From assembly GCA_910577665.1 (NCBI GenBank), contig CAJTOJ010000015.1:12825-76824 (forward strand): a DNA stretch of 64,000 nt, written 5' to 3'. Numbering within the stretch: the first letter of the stretch is position 1; each line of letters opens with the position of its first letter. Under the pieces are notes generated by a model. It ran no database searches and was not told where the DNA came from. It saw nothing but the letters and a program-made list of their open reading frames with translations. Of this stretch, positions 17,491 through 26,133 are shown piece by piece. This DNA comes from an uncultured Acetatifactor sp. (GTDB lineage Bacteria > Bacillota > Clostridia > Lachnospirales > Lachnospiraceae). A program made the position numbers and the translations under genes.

Positions 17491-18351
17491 TCAGCCAAGG
17501 GCATCCGCCCCGGCTATGATCTCTGTCAGTTCCTGCGTAATGGATCCCTGACGTGCCCTGTTATATTTCAGTGCAAGATCGTTGATGATTTCCTCCGCAT
17601 TGCTGGTTGCATTGTCCATGGCCTGCATACGCGCACCATTTTCACTGGCCACTGACTCCATCAGCGCGCCATAGATCAAGCTGGTGACATACTTAGGGAT
17701 GATCATGTCCAGGGCCTCTATATCCTCCGGTTCAAAGTTCATGATGGCCTCGGCCTTTCCGGACCGCTCCTCCACTTCACCCTGTACCACAGGCAGGAGC
17801 TTCAGCAATGTGGGCACATGGCTCACCGTGTTTTTAAACGCAGTGTAGGCCAGGTAGATCTCACCCACCTCACCTTTGGAAAAGGCCTCCAGCAGCTTCT
17901 CACAGATGCGCATGGCGTCTGCATATACCGGACTTTCCACGATCTCATTGCTGCAGGGCCGCACCTCATAGCCGCTGCGCACAAAGGCTTCCCTTCCCTT
18001 GTTACCAATGGTATAGACCACCACATCTTCTTTCTGCCACTGGGGATGCCTGGTAACCAGCTTGACCACGTTGGAATTGTATCCTCCGGCCAGTCCCCTG
18101 TTGGAAGTGATAACCACCACCGCCTTCTTTTTGGAAGTTCCAGCCGTCAGATATCTGTGCTCTACGTGTCCCACACGCTTCAGAATGCTATTCACCGTGT
18201 CAAACATATAGGTAAAATATGTCTTGGAACGCTCTGCGTTGCCCCTGGCCCGCTGTAGTTTCACAGTGGACACCAGCTTCATGGCCTTGGTAATCTGCTG
18301 CGTGCCCTGTATGCTGCTTCTGCGGCGTTTTATATCACGCATTGATGCCAT
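17491..18351 (-). CDS. atpG: ATP synthase subunit gamma
   Basis: 286 residues, typical length. N-terminal ASMRDIKRRRSSIQGTQQIT and KAMKLVST, the central VVVITSNRGLAGGYNSNV and C-terminal RARQGSITQELTEIIAGADA are the diagnostic gamma stretches. It forms the central rotor shaft between the c ring and the alpha3beta3 head. It lies 30 bp after atpA. Confidence 0.97.
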   Translation of the reverse strand: MASMRDIKRRRSSIQGTQQITKAMKLVSTVKLQRARGNAERSKTYFTYMFDTVNSILKRVGHVEHRYLTAGTSKKKAVVVITSNRGLAGGYNSNVVKLVTRHPQWQKEDVVVYTIGNKGREAFVRSGYEVRPCSNEIVESPVYADAMRICEKLLEAFSKGEVGEIYLAYTAFKNTVSHVPTLLKLLPVVQGEVEERSGKAEAIMNFEPEDIEALDMIIPKYVTSLIYGALMESVASENGARMQAMDNATSNAEEIINDLALKYNRARQGSITQELTEIIAGADALG

Positions 18352-18381
18352 AATTCTGTCCTCGTTTCCTGTATGCAGTCA

Positions 18382-19884
18382 CTAGAACTGCTTCTTAAAC
18401 TCCTCAATGGCCTTCTGGAGCACGCCTTCCATCTCATCCGTGATCACCTTATCCCTGGCAATGCCATCGGGCACTTCGGGATACTTGGTATCCAGGAACT
18501 CGAAGAATTCCTTCTCGAACCTGGTAATGGCATCCACCGGCACATCCAGCAGGTATTTGTGGGTCACGGCATAGATAATGATAACCTGGTACTGCACCGG
18601 CATGGGAGCATACTGGGGCTGCTTGAGCACTTCCTTGATGCGCTCACCCTGGGCCAGCTTCTCCTTAGTGTCTGCATCCAGTTCGGAGCCGAACTGTGCA
18701 AAGCTGGCAAGCTCCCTGTACTGGGCCAGTTCGGTACGGATAGGCGCTGCAATCTTCTTCATTGCCTTGATCTGCGCAGCACCACCCACCCTGGACACGG
18801 AAAGTCCCGCATTCACCGCAGGGCGGAAGCCGGAATTGAACATCTCCGTCTCCAGATAGATCTGGCCATCGGTGATGGATATCACATTGGTAGGAATGTA
18901 AGCAGACACATCCCCGGCCTGGGTCTCAATAATGGGAAGGGCTGTCAGGGAACCACCACCATACTCCTCATTCATCCTGGCAGCACGCTCCAGGAGCCTG
19001 GAATGCAGATAGAACACATCACCAGGATATGCCTCGCGCCCGGGGGGACGTCTCAGCAGCAAGGAGAGTGTGCGGTATGCGGTAGCATGTTTGCTCAAGT
19101 CATCATACACCACCAGCACATCCCCGCCCTGTTCCATCCACTCTTCTCCGATTGCGCAGCCCGAATAAGGGGCAATGTACTGCAGGGGAGCCAGGTCACT
19201 GGCCGTAGATACCACCACGGTAGTGTATGCCATGGCACCATGCTCTTCCAGGGTCTTCACGATATTGGCAATGGTAGATGCTTTCTGGCCGATGGCCACG
19301 TAGATGCAGTTCACACCCTGCCCCTTCTGGTTGATAATGGTATCAATGGCAATTGCTGTCTTACCAGTCTGTCTGTCACCGATGATCAGCTCACGCTGTC
19401 CCCTGCCGATTGGCACCATGGCGTCAATGGCCTTGATTCCTGTCTGGAGAGGCGTATCCACGCTCTTCCTGGTGATAACACCGCTGGCCACACGTTCTAT
19501 TTTACGGTACTTTGTGGTCTGGATGGGGCCTTTGCCGTCAATGGGCTGGCCCAGGGCATTCACAACACGTCCCAGCATGGCATCGCCCACCGGCACCTCC
19601 ACCACCCTTCCGGTGGTCTTCACTGTGTCACCCTCGTTGATATTCCTGGCACTGCCAAGCAGCACGACACCAACGTTATCTTCCTCCAGATTCAGCACCA
19701 TGCCATACACTTCACCGGGGAACTCCAGAAGCTCACCCTGCATGGCATTTTCCAGTCCATGGACCCGGGCGATGCCGTCTGCCACCTGGATGACCGTGCC
19801 CACATCGGACACATCCAGGGTAGCTGCGTACCGCTTGATCTGATCCTTGATAACTGAACTTATTTCTTCCGGTCTTAAATTCAT
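18382..19884 (-). CDS. atpA: ATP synthase subunit alpha
   Basis: 500 residues starting MNLRPEEISSVIKDQIKRY, the usual alpha N-terminus. Walker A GDRQTGKT (about residue 170) and the PGREAYPGDVFYLHSRLLER segment are intact. It contributes non-catalytic nucleotide sites. An upstream in-frame ATG at 19920 would overlap atpH, but the family consensus favours 19884, although the ribosome site (GGAGGAAAGG) is rather distant from it. Confidence 0.96.
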   Translation of the reverse strand: MNLRPEEISSVIKDQIKRYAATLDVSDVGTVIQVADGIARVHGLENAMQGELLEFPGEVYGMVLNLEEDNVGVVLLGSARNINEGDTVKTTGRVVEVPVGDAMLGRVVNALGQPIDGKGPIQTTKYRKIERVASGVITRKSVDTPLQTGIKAIDAMVPIGRGQRELIIGDRQTGKTAIAIDTIINQKGQGVNCIYVAIGQKASTIANIVKTLEEHGAMAYTTVVVSTASDLAPLQYIAPYSGCAIGEEWMEQGGDVLVVYDDLSKHATAYRTLSLLLRRPPGREAYPGDVFYLHSRLLERAARMNEEYGGGSLTALPIIETQAGDVSAYIPTNVISITDGQIYLETEMFNSGFRPAVNAGLSVSRVGGAAQIKAMKKIAAPIRTELAQYRELASFAQFGSELDADTKEKLAQGERIKEVLKQPQYAPMPVQYQVIIIYAVTHKYLLDVPVDAITRFEKEFFEFLDTKYPEVPDGIARDKVITDEMEGVLQKAIEEFKKQF

Positions 19885-19912
19885 GGATCTGTCGCACCTT
19901 TCCTCCAGCCGG

Positions 19913-20467
19913 TCACCCAAGCTGGATTTGTAATAGTTGTCTCGTCAAAGCTTCTAACTTCGTGCGGATACTGCTATCCACCACTCTGTCACCTATACGT
20001 ATGATCATCCCGCCAATGACGGAAGGGTCTACGCTGTAATGCATCTCCATCTTACAGTACTGGGAAGTCTCAAGCAACCTGCCCTCCACCGCCGCCTTCT
20101 GGCTGTCTGTGAGGGGAACCGCCGAGGTCACATAGGCGATACCGATCTTTTGCTGCTCTTTCACCAGATCCGTGAAATAGGCAAAAATATCCCCCAGGTC
20201 ACCATACCGCTCCTTGGACACAACGATCTCCAGGAAATTCGCCAGTTCCTCACTGACATGTCCCCGGAACACATGATCCATCACCTGGAGCTTCTCCTGC
20301 TTCGGAATCCCTGGATGCCGCATCAGCACATCGAACTTGGGGTTCTGTGTGAGGATCTCCCTGACACAGGCAATCTCCTCCATCAGTCCGGCCGCCTTCT
20401 CCCCGCCGGATTCCATCGCCACTCCGAACAAGGCTTCCCCATATGTCTGTGATACTAACTTAGCCAT
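19913..20467 (-). CDS. atpH: ATP synthase subunit delta
   Basis: 184 residues. The helical N-terminal domain begins VSQTYGEALFGVAMESG and contains HPGIPKQEKLQVMDHVF; the C-terminal part has the conserved IGGMIIRIGDRVVDSSIRTKLEALTRQL. Delta forms the stator connection between F1 and the b subunit. Its start overlaps the end of atpF by 13 bp, indicating translational coupling. Confidence 0.95.
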   Translation of the reverse strand: MAKLVSQTYGEALFGVAMESGGEKAAGLMEEIACVREILTQNPKFDVLMRHPGIPKQEKLQVMDHVFRGHVSEELANFLEIVVSKERYGDLGDIFAYFTDLVKEQQKIGIAYVTSAVPLTDSQKAAVEGRLLETSQYCKMEMHYSVDPSVIGGMIIRIGDRVVDSSIRTKLEALTRQLLQIQLG

Positions 20468-20997
20468 GTCTTCTCACCCATTTCCTTCAAGGTCTCATCG
20501 ATCAACTGATCCTGCACGGAAGCATCGATGGAAGCGGATACTACCTTGCCGGCCATCAGGGATGCAACGGAAATCATTTCTTTCTTCACTTCATCAGCCA
20601 TCTTCTGCTTCTCCAGTTCCGCCTCCACGCGTGCCCTGTCCAGAATCCGGGCTGCCTCTTCCTTGGCCTGGGCAATGATCTGGTTCTCATTCCCCAGGGC
20701 CTTCCTGCGGGCCTCGCTCAGGATGCCCTCCGCCTCTTTATCAATTTCCTTGAGCTTTGTCTCATACTCCTCTTTCAGACACCTGGCTTCCTCCATGTCC
20801 TGCTTCGCCGTCTCCAGCTCGCCCTGGATCTTCATCTTACGGTCGTTCAAGAGCTTTCTGGCAGGATTGAACAGGAAGTAACTCATGATCAGGAACAGGA
20901 CAAAGATTGCAATGATCATCAGGCAGGAATCAGCAATCAGTTGCCAGTCCAGGTCGAACAGCCTGGACAATGACTGACCCTCTGTTAAAAGTATCAT
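20455..20997 (-). CDS. atpF: ATP synthase subunit b
   Basis: 180 residues. One N-terminal membrane helix (about 20-45, CLMIIAIFVLFLIMSYFLF) followed by the conserved NPARKLLNDRKMKI and a long charged coiled coil (ELETAKQDMEEARCLKEEY onwards). It is the peripheral stalk of the enzyme. Located between atpE and atpH as in most Firmicute operons. Confidence 0.96.
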   Translation of the reverse strand: MILLTEGQSLSRLFDLDWQLIADSCLMIIAIFVLFLIMSYFLFNPARKLLNDRKMKIQGELETAKQDMEEARCLKEEYETKLKEIDKEAEGILSEARRKALGNENQIIAQAKEEAARILDRARVEAELEKQKMADEVKKEMISVASLMAGKVVSASIDASVQDQLIDETLKEMGEKTWLS

Positions 20998-21051
20998 TCT
21001 TTGTCTCCTTTCCGCCTCCTAAAAAGGTGCGTTTTTCTATGCGCCCTATCC

Positions 21052-21306
21052 TTAAGGCAGGAGAGGTTTTACGAACATCAGCAGGATGGCAACCAGCAGG
21101 CCATACAGACCGGTGGTCTCAGCCACTGCCTGGCCAAGAAGCATGGTGGACCTGATCTCTGACTGTGCGCCAGGATTGCGGCCTACAGCGGCAGCTGCAT
21201 GACCTGCTGCGATACCCTGTCCTACACCAGGTCCGATACCGGCGATAACTGCCAGACCTGCGCCAATTGCGGAACATCCTAAGATAAAGTTTTCATTGAA
21301 ATCCAT
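21052..21306 (-). CDS. atpE: ATP synthase subunit c, sodium-type signature
   Basis: 84 residues, two membrane helices joined by the conserved RNP loop (Arg43-Asn44-Pro45). The carboxylate is Glu63. Aligned by eye with sodium-translocating c subunits (Ilyobacter numbering in brackets), the ligands are Gln30 (Q32), Val61 (V63), Glu63 (E65), Thr64 (S66), Thr65 (T67) and Tyr68 (Y70). The Q...V-E-S/T-T...Y set is the known Na+ signature, so the complete enzyme is probably driven by, or pumps, sodium ions. Proton use cannot be excluded. Confidence 0.95.
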   Translation of the reverse strand: MDFNENFILGCSAIGAGLAVIAGIGPGVGQGIAAGHAAAAVGRNPGAQSEIRSTMLLGQAVAETTGLYGLLVAILLMFVKPLLP

Positions 21307-21358
21307 TCTTTTTTCCTCCTAAAAATAATGATGAAATGTTTTCTTCCCAGCCCAGGCC

Positions 21359-22099
21359 TTAACGCCTGACGCCATCACCGATCTCATTAGAAATGTAAGT
21401 CATGGTCAACATACAGAACACATATGTCTGAATTGCTCCTGAGAACAAATCAAAGTACACATGCAGTACCGCCGGCCAGGCCGTTGCAAACCATCCCAGC
21501 AGTCCATAAAGCAGCGCCATCATCGCCGTGCCTGACAGCACATTGGCGAACAGACGCAGGGACAGGGATATGGGAACCGCGATGTTGCTGATCAGGTTGA
21601 TCGGCATCCAGATCGGCAGCCAGGGCGGCAGCGGCGAACACAGGTCTGTCCAGATCGTCTTCGGGGTCTGGTACTTGATCTTGTTATAATGGATCAGCAC
21701 AAAGGTAATCAGTGCCATAGGCAACGTCACGCCATAGTCTGCCGTAGGCGGCCTCAGTCCCAGAAGACCCGAAATGTTGCTGAACAGAATGAAGATAAAG
21801 ATCGTTCCGATATAATTGTAATACCGGGTAGAGACTTTATCCATGGAACCGCCTATCATGCCGTCCAGCTTATCCACGATCAGCTCAATTACATTCTGAA
21901 AGGCACCCGGTACTTCCGATGCCCTGCGGATACATCTGTTGGCAACAATGGCAAATCCTGTAAGAATCAGCAGCACAATCAGGATACACACATGTGATGT
22001 TGTTATCCACACCTTGTGACCGAAAAAGGAATACTGGAATACTCCATGAATCATAAAGTCAACATCGGCGCCCCCGGATAACAATATGCCATGCTCCAT
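21359..22099 (-). CDS. atpB: ATP synthase subunit a
   Basis: 246 residues with five to six membrane helices. The essential stator arginine is Arg182 in ISLSLRLFANVLSG. The PTADYGVTLPMALITF segment is also typical. It provides the ion half-channels facing the c ring. First of the conserved structural genes, behind the two accessory genes atpZ and atpI. Confidence 0.95.
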   Translation of the reverse strand: MEHGILLSGGADVDFMIHGVFQYSFFGHKVWITTSHVCILIVLLILTGFAIVANRCIRRASEVPGAFQNVIELIVDKLDGMIGGSMDKVSTRYYNYIGTIFIFILFSNISGLLGLRPPTADYGVTLPMALITFVLIHYNKIKYQTPKTIWTDLCSPLPPWLPIWMPINLISNIAVPISLSLRLFANVLSGTAMMALLYGLLGWFATAWPAVLHVYFDLFSGAIQTYVFCMLTMTYISNEIGDGVRR

Positions 22100-22135
22100 A
22101 CTCTCACCTCCTCTTTTTTAATATTTTTGCCTTTA

Positions 22136-22606
22136 TCAGGACTCTTTCGGAAGAATCTCTTCCGGCGCAGCAGCCTCCTCCTCAGCCCGTGGAACCGGAT
22201 CTGTCTCGGAAAAAAGCCTGTTGCATAGTTTATGGGTAAACGGCTGTAGGTATGCCGCTACTTTCATACTCATATATCCCAGAAAAACCACCAGCGGATC
22301 CATGGCCTTGGTAACCGCTGCCACCGCCAGCACAAACACTATCATTATGTATCGGAACAGGTATCCCCTGGTCACCAGCTTCTCCGCATCCCCGCCACAT
22401 TCCAGGGCGCGGTCCAGTGTACGTGCCATGTGGATGCTTCCTGCAAAAGCAAAGGCAACGCCAAACCACAGGCTCACGGCATAATAGCCTTGACCCTGCA
22501 CGAAAAAGGCACCTGCAATCTGGCAGACTATGCCAAATGCAAGCATTCCTATATGCATTTCCAGAAGTGTCCTATCCCTTTTTTTCAGTATCTCTATGAT
22601 CTTCAT
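22136..22606 (-). CDS. atpI: ATP synthase accessory protein, AtpI-like membrane protein
   Basis: 156 residues with four predicted membrane helices and a polar acidic C-terminal tail (residues 130-156, rich in Glu and Ala). Position between atpZ and atpB and overall hydropathy fit the ATP synthase subunit I group, which helps c-ring assembly and may supply Mg2+. The sequence itself is weakly conserved, so the name rests mainly on context. The chosen ATG at 22606 overlaps the end of atpZ by 35 bp; a start at 22681 would add 25 residues and overlap more. Confidence 0.7.
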   Translation of the reverse strand: MKIIEILKKRDRTLLEMHIGMLAFGIVCQIAGAFFVQGQGYYAVSLWFGVAFAFAGSIHMARTLDRALECGGDAEKLVTRGYLFRYIMIVFVLAVAAVTKAMDPLVVFLGYMSMKVAAYLQPFTHKLCNRLFSETDPVPRAEEEAAAPEEILPKES

Positions 22607-22859
22607 CAGATATGCCGCTCCCACGGGTTTCCTTCCCATCACCGTATATCTTCTGCACCATGCGATAGACACTCTGCCCACCCGCTATGACTCCCAGTAT
22701 AAACAGAATGACTGTGATATAAGAAGTCCCCAGCTTTCTGTCCAGCCAGACCCCCAGTGCACAGGCCAGGCCAATGGAAACGATCATATTCAGACCCAGC
22801 TGGGTAACCAGGGCCAGGGACTGGAACACTTTGCGTCCGTCTTTCTTGTCCCGTTTCAT
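22572..22859 (-). CDS. atpZ: ATP synthase accessory protein, AtpZ family
   Basis: 95 residues with two membrane helices. The pattern LALVTQLGLNMIVSIGLA, GVWLDRKLGTSY and GVIAGGQSVYRMV is characteristic of the AtpZ/AtpI (F0F1-ATPase_sub2) family. The tail is charged. It is the first gene of the operon, preceded by a strong sigma-A promoter. Associated in other bacteria with Mg2+ or Ca2+ supply to the ATP synthase; that role is inferred. Confidence 0.85.
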   Translation of the reverse strand: MKRDKKDGRKVFQSLALVTQLGLNMIVSIGLACALGVWLDRKLGTSYITVILFILGVIAGGQSVYRMVQKIYGDGKETRGSGISDEDHRDTEKKG

Positions 22860-22886
22860 ACTCCTATATTCCTTCCAACAGGATAC

Positions 22887-22915
22887 ATTATAACCAAGAT
22901 TACGGAAATTGTCTA
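22887..22915 (-). promoter_or_regulatory. Promoter of the ATP synthase operon
   Basis: On the minus strand TAGACA (22910-22915) and TATAAT (22887-22892) are separated by exactly 17 bp. The start would lie near 22880, about 20 nt before atpZ. Confidence 0.8.
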
Positions 22916-22965
22916 GGGCGTGTTTTCCTAAAAATGATCAAAAACCTTTTTCTCCTCCCAAGAAG

Positions 22966-23099
22966 GTTACTGTTCACTCCGTTCACAGTAACAGATGCAC
23001 ACAAAACGCAAAGGACATGCGTTTTGGCGCACGCTGTCTCGGGTTTTTATGCAAAATGCGCATAAAAACGCCTCGCGTTACTGACGAGTGAACAATAAC
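22966..23099 (+). repeat. Intergenic structured repeat, copy B
   Basis: 134 bp, flanked by GTTACTGT and ACAATAAC. It shares with copy A the first hairpin, the GTAACAG...ATGCA stretch, the TCTCGGGTTT block and the terminal GAGTGAACA. Its central hairpin arms differ in sequence (TTTTTATGC and GCATAAAAA) but conserve pairing, a sign of selection on structure. It ends 13 bp before the -35 box of the DUF402 gene. The 22860-23192 spacer otherwise contains only the two divergent promoters. Confidence 0.85.
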
Positions 23100-23112
23100 C
23101 CCAAGAACACGA

Positions 23113-23141
23113 TTGACTTCCGGGCATCACCGATGTAGTAT
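23113..23141 (+). promoter_or_regulatory. Promoter of the DUF402 gene
   Basis: TTGACT (23113-23118) and TAGTAT (23136-23141) are 17 bp apart, with the start expected near 23148. Confidence 0.65.
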
Positions 23142-23192
23142 GGTAAAAAGCACTTTTCACAGCAAAGAACACAACCCGGAAAGGAGCCTGCC

Positions 23193-23672
23193 ATGCATGT
23201 AGCCAGACTATACCGCCGCAGAATCATACCTGCTGAGCACATTCTGTTGAAAGATGATGTGATCGTTGCCCAGAACGATACCTATATCGTCACCAAATGG
23301 CTTACCCTGCACCCCAAGACAAGTTTCTCCCATGGGTGTTCCTGCTACTTCCTGCAGGAAGGCATCAAAATCAGCAAGATATACCGTTCTGACAACACGT
23401 TGCTGTACTGGTATTGCGATATTGTCGATTTTTCCTACCAGGAGGAGCAACAGGCGCTGACTGTCACAGACCTGTTGGCAGACGTGATTCTCTATCCCGA
23501 TGGGAATGTAGTGGTCACCGACCTGGACGAGCTGGCGGAAGCCCTGGAGCGCGGCCTTATCACAAAAGAGCAGATGACCCACTGCCTGCGCAGTCTGGAT
23601 CACCTGCTCTCCATGATATACCGTGACAAATTTGACCGCCTTCAGTCCCGCCTGGAAGAACTGGGTCTGTAA
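23193..23672 (+). CDS. DUF402 domain protein
   Basis: 159 residues, soluble. The DUF402 core is visible: LLYWYCDIVDFSYQEEQQ, TVTDLLADVILYPDGN and VVVTDLDELAEALERGLIT. Family members include nucleoside-diphosphatase-like and RNA-binding proteins, with acidic residues (the repeated D/E positions in these blocks) binding divalent cations; the specific activity of this one is unknown. AAAGGAG lies seven bases before the ATG. It stands alone on the plus strand between two minus-strand operons. Confidence 0.85.
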   Translation: MHVARLYRRRIIPAEHILLKDDVIVAQNDTYIVTKWLTLHPKTSFSHGCSCYFLQEGIKISKIYRSDNTLLYWYCDIVDFSYQEEQQALTVTDLLADVILYPDGNVVVTDLDELAEALERGLITKEQMTHCLRSLDHLLSMIYRDKFDRLQSRLEELGL

Positions 23673-23732
23673 GCTCCCCTGTCTCCCAATGCTCCACCAT
23701 GAATGCTTCCGGTGATTCAACATTCTGGTGAT

Positions 23733-24902
23733 TCAATAGAAGACATGGCCACCTATGTTGATTCCGGTAAGTCCTTCTATAGGTGTCCTAAAATAGACAC
23801 AGTTACCCACGTTTGTGACACCGGACATAGCTTCCTGTGCCGCCTGGTAACATTGGGGAGTGGCTCTGTTCTCCGACAGCGCCAATGCCAGGCGCCCGCT
23901 GGCCACCGGGGAAAACTGCTTGTTCTGGTAGATCACCCCCACCACGGTATCCGGGTATTTGGAACTGAGTACCCGGTTGATGACTACGCTGCCCACTGCA
24001 AGCTGCCCGGCATAGGGTTCCCCTCCCGCCTCACAGTAGATCAGATTGGCCAGAAGGTAGAGATCGTCCTCCGCAAAGCTGACTTCTGAAATGTCTCTCC
24101 AGGTAGCATTGGCCGCCGCCTGAGACAAAGCCAGCTCCGCCCTAAGCTTCTCCCACAGGGCTTCCAGGTCCTCCTCCGCTTTCTTCAGATCTGCCTCATA
24201 TTGCAGGGCCCTCTGTTCCGCCTCTGAGATCTGGTCCGCATACCGGGCGATAGAGTTGGAAGTCTGGCTGATCAGTCCCGCCACCCTGCTCTTCTCGGCC
24301 TCTGCTGCCGCCTTCAGGTTATCCAGCTCTGTCTTCTCCGTCAGAAGCCTGGCTTCCTGCTCCTCGATGAGCATGCGGTTAGCCTTGAACTCCTCCAGCA
24401 TCTTCTGTTCATAAGAGGCAATGCTCTCATAGTAATCAGCTACATTGAGCATATCAGCCAGGCTCTTCTCCTTCAGCAGGGCACTGCCCACATTCTGGTT
24501 CCGGTTCTCATACATAAGACGCACCCGGTCCACCATACACTCCTGCTGCCATGCTTCTGTCTGTCTGGCCTCTTCCAGGGCGGCCTGTGTCTCCTGGATC
24601 TGGGCTTCCTTGTCCCGAACCTGCTGCTCTAAATCCTCCAGGTTGGCCACCACCTGGGACAAGTTAGTATTCAGATTCTTCAGCTCCTTCTGCAGATCCC
24701 CCTGTTCTCCCTTTAGTCCTTCCAGGTTATCCTGCTCCTGGTCAAGCCTGTCCTTGATATTATCCTTCTCGTTTTCCTTGTCCTTGATCTGCTGCTGAGT
24801 GGTGGAGGTGGCCTGCACCACAAACCTGCCAGGAGCAGCCCATACTGCCCCGGACAGAATCGATATAGCCAGCAAACATGCTACCTTTCCACGCCCCTTC
24901 AC
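23733..24902 (-). CDS. Exported cell-wall hydrolase, SleB-type, with coiled-coil domain
   Basis: 389 residues. A GTG start at 24902, preceded by GGGAGG, leads directly into a signal peptide (KVACLLAISILSGAVWAA). Residues 30-260 are a long coiled coil (QQQIKDKENEKDNIKDRLDQ onwards) like those controlling PcsB/EnvC-type proteins. The last 120 residues match the SleB/Hydrolase_2 domain: LANLIYCEAGGEPYAGQLAV, VVINRVLSSKYPDTV and a QFSPV stretch, with the Glu in YCEA as likely catalytic acid. It should act on peptidoglycan, either in vegetative growth or spore germination. An ATG at 24962 would add 20 residues but give a poorer signal peptide. Confidence 0.85.
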   Translation of the reverse strand: MKGRGKVACLLAISILSGAVWAAPGRFVVQATSTTQQQIKDKENEKDNIKDRLDQEQDNLEGLKGEQGDLQKELKNLNTNLSQVVANLEDLEQQVRDKEAQIQETQAALEEARQTEAWQQECMVDRVRLMYENRNQNVGSALLKEKSLADMLNVADYYESIASYEQKMLEEFKANRMLIEEQEARLLTEKTELDNLKAAAEAEKSRVAGLISQTSNSIARYADQISEAEQRALQYEADLKKAEEDLEALWEKLRAELALSQAAANATWRDISEVSFAEDDLYLLANLIYCEAGGEPYAGQLAVGSVVINRVLSSKYPDTVVGVIYQNKQFSPVASGRLALALSENRATPQCYQAAQEAMSGVTNVGNCVYFRTPIEGLTGINIGGHVFY

Positions 24903-24977
24903 AACCGGATATCCTCCCTCTTGCATCAGAGTCAAACAATACAGAATCCACATCCAGAACATCTAATGTGTAAACGC

Positions 24978-25463
24978 CTACAGCTGGATATGAATCTGCT
25001 TCCCTGATCTGGAATAGGGGATATAAATCACCCCCGCTGCGTCAAACATTTTCTTCGCCGCCCTGTTGTCCGGACTGCCGTTGTATTTGTCGCTATCATA
25101 CACCACCGTCCGGATCCCGGACTGGATGATGGCCTTGGCACACTCATTGCAGGGAAACAGGGATACATACAGCTTCGTGTCCTCCAGGGAACCTCCCCGG
25201 TAATTGAGAATGGCATTCAGCTCCCCGTGGGTCACATAAGCGTATTTGGTCTGGTCCTCTTCCCCTTCCTTGGACCAGGGAAACACATCGTCAGAACACC
25301 CTGTGGGAAATCCGTTGTAGCCTATGGATAAGATCTTGTTGTCACTGCTCACAATGCAGGCACCTACCTGGGTGCTGGGATCCTTGGAACGCATCCCCGC
25401 CAGATAAGCCACCCCCATGAAATACTCGTCCCAGCTAATATAGTCTGTCCGTTTTCCATCCAT
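24978..25463 (-). CDS. comEB: dCMP deaminase / ComE operon protein 2 family
   Basis: 161 residues. Zinc-dependent deaminase motif: HGELNAIL (His79, Glu81) and PCNECAKAII (Cys105, Cys108). The extra N-terminal region (STQVGACIVSSDNKILSIGYNGFPTGC) is typical for deoxycytidylate deaminases, which convert dCMP to dUMP for thymidylate synthesis. It lies 11 bp after upp, forming a pyrimidine-related pair. Confidence 0.93.
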   Translation of the reverse strand: MDGKRTDYISWDEYFMGVAYLAGMRSKDPSTQVGACIVSSDNKILSIGYNGFPTGCSDDVFPWSKEGEEDQTKYAYVTHGELNAILNYRGGSLEDTKLYVSLFPCNECAKAIIQSGIRTVVYDSDKYNGSPDNRAAKKMFDAAGVIYIPYSRSGKQIHIQL

Positions 25464-25474
25464 ACCTTTTCCTC

Positions 25475-26104
25475 TTACTTCGTACCGAAGATACGGTCTC
25501 CTGCATCTCCCAGCCCCGGTACGATATACCCGTGATCATTGAGCTTCTCATCCATGGCCCCCACATACAGATCCACATCCGGATGTGCTGCCTGCATCAC
25601 TTCCACCCCCTCCGGTGCGGCAATGATACACATAAAATGGATGTTCCTGCATCCCTTATCCTTCAGCATCTGTATGGCCGCAACGGAAGAACCGCCTGTG
25701 GCCAGCATGGGATCTACCACAAACACCTCCCGCTCCGCACAGTCCGCCGGAAGCTTGCAGTAATATTCCACCGGCTTTAAGGTCTCCGGATCCCTGTACA
25801 ATCCGATATGCCCAACCTTGGCCGCAGGGATCAGCTGTAGCATACCGTCCACCATGCCAAGCCCTGCCCGCAGGATGGGCACAATGGCCATCTTCTTTCC
25901 CTTCAGTTCTTTGGCTGTCGCTTTGCAGATGGGCGTCTCGATCTCCACATCCTCCACCTGCAGGTATCTGGTGGCTTCGTAACAGATCAGCATGGCAATC
26001 TCACTGATGGTCTGTCTGAAATCCTTGGTTCCTGTCTCTTTTCTGCGGATAAGGCCAATCTTGTGCTGGATCAAGGGATGGTCCATAACGAATACCTTTG
26101 ACAT
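25475..26104 (-). CDS. upp: Uracil phosphoribosyltransferase
   Basis: 209 residues, the usual length. Recognisable are KVFVMDHPLIQHKIGLIR at the start, ILRAGLGMVDGML, the PRPP-binding loop VDPMLATGGSSVAAIQ and GDAGDRIFGTK at the end. It makes UMP from uracil and PRPP in pyrimidine salvage. AGGAGG is placed before the ATG. Upstream lies a 220-bp structured intergenic region with direct repeats rather than a conventional leader. Confidence 0.97.
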   Translation of the reverse strand: MSKVFVMDHPLIQHKIGLIRRKETGTKDFRQTISEIAMLICYEATRYLQVEDVEIETPICKATAKELKGKKMAIVPILRAGLGMVDGMLQLIPAAKVGHIGLYRDPETLKPVEYYCKLPADCAEREVFVVDPMLATGGSSVAAIQMLKDKGCRNIHFMCIIAAPEGVEVMQAAHPDVDLYVGAMDEKLNDHGYIVPGLGDAGDRIFGTK

Positions 26105-26133
26105 ACTGCTTCTTCCTCCTGTAATGAAATTCT

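Noticed and set aside
18373..19857. 494-residue open frame on the plus strand
   Set aside because: It lies exactly opposite atpA; its His/Leu/Gly-rich product has no family pattern. A mirror frame of a GC-rich gene.
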